Source: Aliiroseovarius sp. Z3 (lineage in GTDB: Bacteria > Pseudomonadota > Alphaproteobacteria > Rhodobacterales > Rhodobacteraceae). Taken from it: 64,000 bases of DNA. The stretch spans positions 434,001-498,000 of the forward strand of contig NZ_JAFMZK010000001.1 of the NCBI RefSeq assembly GCF_029105185.1, given 5' to 3'. A program made the position numbers and the translations under genes. This document shows positions 59,850 through 64,000 of this stretch, one piece after another (position 1 is the stretch's first letter; each line of letters starts with the position of its first letter). Below the pieces are notes generated by a model, which was not told where the DNA came from, ran no database searches, and saw only the letters and a list, made by a program, of their open reading frames with translations.

Positions 59850-60278
59850 ATGACCGACGTAAGAACGATGACACCAGACTCCATGGCCCTTGACGATGGG
59901 CTGGAACGCGAGCTGAAACCCGCGATCAAGAGGGGATGGCGCAAACGCTGCCCCAACTGTGGCACGGGCAAAATGTTTCAGGGCTATCTGAAAGTTCATG
60001 ACAGCTGCACGGTGTGCGGGGAAGAGCTGTATCACCACCGCGCCGATGACGGCCCTGCCTATTTGACCATTCTGGTCGTCGGGCACCTGATGGCACCGCT
60101 TTTGCACATCACATATGTGAATTTCGTGCAGGAACCGATGGTGCTGGCATCAATCTTTACCGTGGGCACGGTCGCCGCATCGCTGTATCTTCTGCCCCGG
60201 TTCAAGGGCTTCATGGTCGGGTTTCAATGGGCCAAACGAATGCACGGATTTGCAGTGAAAACCGGGCCGGGCGGATAA
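59850..60278 (+). CDS. DUF983 membrane protein
   Basis: A 142-residue protein with a zinc-ribbon-like N-terminus (RCPNCGTGKMF...CTVCGEELYHHRADDGPAYLTI) and two membrane helices (~70-115). It is the usual length for the DUF983 family. The role is unknown, and the cysteine pairs may bind zinc. It is divergent from the EF-hand gene and is followed by the NUDIX gene. Confidence 0.9.
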   Translation: MTDVRTMTPDSMALDDGLERELKPAIKRGWRKRCPNCGTGKMFQGYLKVHDSCTVCGEELYHHRADDGPAYLTILVVGHLMAPLLHITYVNFVQEPMVLASIFTVGTVAASLYLLPRFKGFMVGFQWAKRMHGFAVKTGPGG

Positions 60279-60294
60279 AAAGGTGGGCAAGGCG

Positions 60295-61020
60295 ATGGAC
60301 AAGACAATGGACGGGGCGATCGACAAGGCGAAGATCATTCGGGACGCGGCAACCGTCATCCTGATCCGCGACAAAGCGGCCCGCCCGCATGTTCTGATGG
60401 GCCAACGCGGGGCCAAGGCCGCCTTCATGCCCAACAAGTTCGTGTTTCCCGGCGGGGCGGTTGACCCCACCGACAGCCATGTTCCGCTGGCCGAAGGTGG
60501 GGCTGAACCCTGCCGCACACGGCTGGGGGAACAGGCCGACCCGACCTTGTCATCAGCCCTTCTGGTGGCTGCCATTCGCGAATTGTGGGAAGAAACCGGC
60601 CAGATGTTGGCCGCACCCGGCAATTGGAACGGCGACATCCCCAAAGGGTGGGAGGCCTTCGCAAAAGAGGGATTGATCCCGTCCGCCCGCGGCATGGCGT
60701 TTGTGTTTCGGGCCATCACGCCCAAGGGGCGCCCGCGCCGGTTCGACGCGCGTTTTTTCGCCGTGGATGCAGACGAGCTGCACACCGACATTGATGATTT
60801 CTCGCGCGCCTCGGACGAGTTGAGCCATCTGCAATGGATCCCGCTGGACGATGTGCGTCGCTTCGACCTGCCTTTCATCACCGAGGTTGTGTTGGCCGAG
60901 ATCGTCGGCAATTTGCCCGATTTGGGCGCCCCCGCGCAGGTGCCGTTTTTCAACAACTCGGACGAAGAAAGCCTGTTTGAACGACTGGGCGGTGTCGGCC
61001 CCCTGAGCGCATCCGGGTAA
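60295..61020 (+). CDS. NUDIX hydrolase
   Basis: The ATG at 60295 gives 241 residues; a GTG at 60283 is possible. It has the NUDIX fold (AATVILIRDKAARPHVLMGQRG) and box residues in FVFPGGAVD...AAIRELWEETGQML, with a long insert (~35 residues) between the GG and the RELxEE parts. Members hydrolyse nucleoside diphosphates linked to other groups. The substrate is unknown. It begins 16 bp after the DUF983 stop. Confidence 0.9.
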   Translation: MDKTMDGAIDKAKIIRDAATVILIRDKAARPHVLMGQRGAKAAFMPNKFVFPGGAVDPTDSHVPLAEGGAEPCRTRLGEQADPTLSSALLVAAIRELWEETGQMLAAPGNWNGDIPKGWEAFAKEGLIPSARGMAFVFRAITPKGRPRRFDARFFAVDADELHTDIDDFSRASDELSHLQWIPLDDVRRFDLPFITEVVLAEIVGNLPDLGAPAQVPFFNNSDEESLFERLGGVGPLSASG

Positions 61021-61023
61021 GGG

Positions 61024-61929
61024 CTATTTCAGGAACAGCACCAACACCAGAACCGAGATCAGGATCAGCGCGGTCCCGGCATATTCGCGCCCCGTGACCT
61101 TTTCGCGAAAGACAAATAGCGTGGCAGCGTAAGAAAACAGAAGCTCGACCTGACCCAACGCCTTGACCAATGCCGCGTTCTGCAAGGCGAAGGCGGTGAA
61201 CCAGCAGAAACTGCCGATCATCGAGCTAAGCCCCACCAGCGCCCCCACCCGCCACGCGGCAAAGACGCGTGTAATCTCGCCTTTTTCGCGCAGGGTCATC
61301 CACATGATCATCACGGCGGACTGAAACGCGGTGACGACGGCAAGCGTGAAACCCGCGCGCGCGACCACATCCTGTGCAGGCAGCGACAGGGCCGCCCCGC
61401 GATACCCGATGGCCGAGACCGAGAAAAGAAACCCCGCCCCCAGCCCCAAGGCTGCAGCGCGATTGAAAAACCGCTTCCAGCCGGTCTTGCCCCCCTCGGG
61501 TGGATCGGACAGCAGGATCAGCCCGAGGAACCCAACGGCAATTGCCAAGCCTCCGGCCAGTCCGACACCCTCGCCCAGGACGGCCAGACCAACAAGCGCG
61601 GTCAGAACAACCTCGGTTTTCTTGAACGTGATGCCCACGGCAAAATTGCGTTCCGCAAAAAGGGCGACAACACAAATCGTGGCAAGGATCTGGGCAATGC
61701 CCCCCGTAAACGCAAACAGAAAGAACCGCCCACCCGGTATCGGCGCCGATTGATCGGTCGCGGATAAATAGGCCACAAGGATCAGCGCCACCAATGGCGC
61801 GGAATAGACAAACCGCGCCAACGTTGCCCCGGTCGACGACAGCCGCGTGTCTTTCAGCTGTTTTTGCAGCATGAACCGCAGATTCTGCGAAAACGCGGCG
61901 GCAATGGTGATCGGAATCCAAGCTTGCAT
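61024..61929 (-). CDS. EamA/DMT-family transporter
   Basis: The ATG at 61929 gives 301 residues with ~10 membrane helices. The two EamA halves can be seen in the repeated structure: the N-terminal half ends near residue 145 (LAIAVGFLGLILLS), and the C-terminal half includes SVSAIGYRGAALSLP and ALGQVELLFSYAATLFVFREKVTGREYAGTALILISVLVL. It probably exports or imports a small metabolite. The substrate cannot be told. It ends 3 bp from the convergent NUDIX gene. Confidence 0.9.
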   Translation of the reverse strand: MQAWIPITIAAAFSQNLRFMLQKQLKDTRLSSTGATLARFVYSAPLVALILVAYLSATDQSAPIPGGRFFLFAFTGGIAQILATICVVALFAERNFAVGITFKKTEVVLTALVGLAVLGEGVGLAGGLAIAVGFLGLILLSDPPEGGKTGWKRFFNRAAALGLGAGFLFSVSAIGYRGAALSLPAQDVVARAGFTLAVVTAFQSAVMIMWMTLREKGEITRVFAAWRVGALVGLSSMIGSFCWFTAFALQNAALVKALGQVELLFSYAATLFVFREKVTGREYAGTALILISVLVLVLFLK

Positions 61930-61970
61930 GATGTCCCTTTGGCACAGGGACGACGGAAACGCCAGTGGCG

Positions 61971-62492
61971 TTAACGCGTTCGTAGCCGCGACAGGGTATA
62001 GCCGTTGAATCCCAACACATCGCGCGCCGCTTTGATCCGGTCTTCGCCGCCGGATCGTGACCGGTCGATAATCCAGCCAAAACTGCCTGACGGCGTGCCG
62101 ATGGCGGCCGTGCGGTAATCTGCGTCGACCCACAACACCCAATATTGTGTATCAAAGGGCGGGGTTCCAACAGAAATGCGACCGGGCGCGGGTTGCTTGG
62201 TGTCGTACCTTTCCAGCAAACCCGACGGACCATAAACATCCAACGCCACGATTGAACCGTTGCGATGGGTCAGGTTCACCGCCCCGAAAGATGGCTTTTC
62301 ACCGGGATAAACGAACTCGCCACGAATTTCCCAACGCCCTGCAAAGCGCGCGGCGTCAAAGCGCGTGGTCGAGCTAAGTTGTCGTGTCTTGCTGCGGTGA
62401 AACTCGACGCCAGAGCCACCACCGACACAAGCCGTCAGGCCAGCGGCCACGGCAACCGCGCCGGTCATGGCAAGTATTTGACGTCGTTTCAT
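61971..62492 (-). CDS. Lipocalin-family lipoprotein
   Basis: The ATG at 62492 follows AAGGA and gives 173 residues; an ATG three codons upstream (62501) is an alternative. A Tat/lipoprotein-like signal (KRRQILAMTGAVAVAAGLTAC) is followed by an eight-strand barrel with the lipocalin GxW motif (RFAGRWEI) and YWVLWVDADYRTAAIGTPSGSFGWIIDRS. Bacterial lipocalins (Blc type) are outer-membrane lipoproteins binding lipids. Here it starts near the aldo/keto reductase end and runs toward the EamA gene. Confidence 0.88.
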   Translation of the reverse strand: MKRRQILAMTGAVAVAAGLTACVGGGSGVEFHRSKTRQLSSTTRFDAARFAGRWEIRGEFVYPGEKPSFGAVNLTHRNGSIVALDVYGPSGLLERYDTKQPAPGRISVGTPPFDTQYWVLWVDADYRTAAIGTPSGSFGWIIDRSRSGGEDRIKAARDVLGFNGYTLSRLRTR

Positions 62493-62546
62493 GGCACTCA
62501 TCCTTCACTGGGTCGCGGTTGTGCAGACAAACCCGTTATCCAACCG

Positions 62547-63590
62547 TCAGAATGGCATTGGATGGGCACGGTGGGCTTGATCAATGTCTTTCATCACGTC
62601 GTCTGATAGTATCAGGTCTTTACCATCCAAAATACGGGTCAGTTGTTCCATCGATGACGCCCCGAAAATCGTCGACCCCATGAAGGGGCGCGACACCGAA
62701 AAGGCCAGCGCCATGTGAACCGGGTCCAACCCATGCTTGTTCGCGACCGCAAGATAGGCATCCACCGCATCGAACGCCCGTGGCGTGGCCCGTCCACCCA
62801 GCCCCGGCGACAGGTCCAGCCGCGACCCTTTGGGCACCACATTATTCTGGTACTTGCCCGTCAGAAGACCAGTGGCCAGCGGCGAATAGGCCAGCACACG
62901 CACGCCTTCGTTCATACACAGCTCGGCCAGATCGGTGTCGGCAAGCCGGAACAACAGGCTATATTCGTTCTGGATCGAGATCACTTCAGGCGCGCCCATC
63001 TCGCGTGCGATGCGCAGCCACTGGGCCGTGCCCCATACGCTTTCGTTGGACAACGCGAAATGGCGCACTTTGCCAGCTGCCACGACCTCGGTCATCGCCT
63101 GCAAGACGTCGCGCATATGCGCCTCGACCTCGTCCTTGTTCTGGCCGGAGGGATCAAAGGTCCAGTTCTGGCGAAACGCATAGCTGCCGCGAATGGGCCA
63201 ATGGGTCTGATAGATGTCGATATAATCGGTGTTCAACTTGACCAGAGACTCATCCACCGCGTCGCGAATGATCGCGCCGTCATACCCTTTGCCACCGCGT
63301 TTCCAGCCCGGATTGTCGCCCGAAACTTTCGTGGCAATGACCACGTCATCCCGCCGCCCGGATTTCGCAAGCCAGCTTCCGATCACTTCCTCGGAGCGGC
63401 CACATCGTTCCGCTTTGATCGGATTGACCGGATACATTTCCGCGGTGTCGATAAAGTTGATCCCGTGATCCAGCGACATGTCGATCTGGTCGTGACCGTC
63501 GGCCTCGGTGTTGGTGGACCCCCATAGCATCGAGCCAAGGCACAGGGCGCTGACCTTCAACTCTCCGCCTGCCAGTTTGTTCATCTGCAT
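62547..63590 (-). CDS. Aldo/keto reductase (Tas-like)
   Basis: The ATG at 63590 follows AAAAAGGA and gives 347 residues of the AKR superfamily. The catalytic tetrad parts can be seen: Asp and Tyr in NFIDTAEMYPVNP, Lys in VVIATKVSG and His in IYQTHWP. NADP binding is in the C-terminal IFGASSMEQL segment. The layout matches Tas/AKR11-12-type general reductases. The substrate is unknown. It lies in the same direction as the SDR gene 77 bp upstream. Confidence 0.92.
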   Translation of the reverse strand: MQMNKLAGGELKVSALCLGSMLWGSTNTEADGHDQIDMSLDHGINFIDTAEMYPVNPIKAERCGRSEEVIGSWLAKSGRRDDVVIATKVSGDNPGWKRGGKGYDGAIIRDAVDESLVKLNTDYIDIYQTHWPIRGSYAFRQNWTFDPSGQNKDEVEAHMRDVLQAMTEVVAAGKVRHFALSNESVWGTAQWLRIAREMGAPEVISIQNEYSLLFRLADTDLAELCMNEGVRVLAYSPLATGLLTGKYQNNVVPKGSRLDLSPGLGGRATPRAFDAVDAYLAVANKHGLDPVHMALAFSVSRPFMGSTIFGASSMEQLTRILDGKDLILSDDVMKDIDQAHRAHPMPF

Positions 63591-63667
63591 CGGTTCATCC
63601 TTTTTCGTCTGCTCGCGGCGGCAAGGTTGCCCATCGTATTCGCAAGAACAACCCCAAAACGCTGCGC

Positions 63668-64000
63668 CTAGAACGTCGCGTTCACTGCGCCGCCGTCCAG
63701 AAGCACGTTCTGCCCCACCATGAAACCGGCATGTTGCGAGCATAGGAAGGCGCAGGTGGCCCCAAATTCGTCAATCGTGCCATATCGCCCTGCGGGGATG
63801 GTGGCTGCGCGGGCGGCGCGGGCCGCATCAACGGTCCCGCCCTGCGCATCGACAACCCCTTGGTCCAGCGCCGCCGCACGATCGGTATCATGGATGCCGG
63901 GCAACAGGTTGTTGATGATGACACCCTGCCCGGCCACCTGCCGCGCTGTGCCCGCGACAAAGCCGGTCAGCCCGGTGCGCGCGGTGTTGGACAGGCCCAA
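63668..64000 (-). CDS. SDR family oxidoreductase, 3' part
   Basis: The window ends inside this gene, so only the last ~110 residues are seen. They hold the end of the Rossmann fold (LGLSNTARTGLTGFVAGTARQVAGQGVIINNLLPG) and a C-terminal FLCSQHAGFMVGQNVLLDGGAV segment typical of short-chain dehydrogenases of the FabG-like group. The catalytic Ser-Tyr-Lys lies upstream, outside the window. It reads toward the aldo/keto reductase gene. Confidence 0.88.
   Translation of the reverse strand: MGLSNTARTGLTGFVAGTARQVAGQGVIINNLLPGIHDTDRAAALDQGVVDAQGGTVDAARAARAATIPAGRYGTIDEFGATCAFLCSQHAGFMVGQNVLLDGGAVNATF

Overview
The window looks like a chromosomal segment of an alphaproteobacterium of the family Rhodobacteraceae (Roseobacter/Rhodobacter type). 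The evidence is high G+C coding sequence with strong third-position G/C, an alphaproteobacterial SspB, an RNase E with a long acidic insert in its S1 domain, RpoH and RpoD with dnaG next to rpoD, several short Rhodobacterales families (DUF4169, DUF6476, DUF6324, DUF3572 types), a tRNA-His with no encoded G-1, a GTTC-N7-GTTC type LexA site and GANTC (CcrM) sites. No insertion sequence, prophage, CRISPR array, rRNA operon or replication origin was seen. This is mostly core genome with a few accessory inserts.

Layout. 1-8 kb: the tail of a chromate transporter, sspB, a fumC operon with two small regulatory-looking proteins, a MarR-like gene, a P450/membrane hydrolase pair, then ccdA and tusA. 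8-16 kb: rne with a long leader, mrcA (PBP1A) and pepF. 16-20 kb: a cytochrome c peroxidase behind FNR-like and Irr/ICE-like sites, a VPLPA-CTERM-type exported protein, a DksA-type zinc finger protein, a Gfo/Idh/MocA oxidoreductase and rpoH. 20-26.5 kb: cardiolipin synthase, a rluD-type gene that shares its start codon with a divergent gene, tRNA-His, an SOS-type mmcB, a 6S RNA candidate, a PQQ-type sugar dehydrogenase and two small envelope proteins.

26.5-38.5 kb is the riboflavin region. nrdR-ribD and ribE-...-ribB-ribH-nusB lie on the minus strand. Three plus-strand capsule export genes (kpsS, a kpsD/wza-type gene, kpsC) sit between ribD and ribE. A metallo-hydrolase gene and an NYN-domain gene are also embedded, and a dodecin gene (flavin storage) diverges from nrdR. 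After an A+T-rich stretch with an orphan gene come rpoD and dnaG (39.8-44 kb), then a TetR regulator, a lipoprotein, hom, a ceramidase-family gene, glpX, recJ and tRNA-Glu (44-50.2 kb).

50-64 kb is more accessory. It holds a LysR/cytochrome c'/diheme cytochrome group, an H-NOX-like protein with a GGDEF enzyme, a PleD-like diguanylate cyclase with degenerate receiver domains, and a metal-sensing ECF sigma module (His-tailed EF-hand protein, sigma factor, membrane anti-sigma candidate, periplasmic metal-sensor-like protein). It ends with DUF983, NUDIX, EamA transporter, lipocalin, aldo/keto reductase and a truncated SDR gene.

The best candidates for something new are the ECF/EF-hand module, the perfect hairpin covering the ribosome binding site and start codon of the NYN gene, the H-NOX-like protein lacking the usual haem ligand and YxSxR motif, and the cluster of four GANTC methylation sites in the rpoD upstream region.
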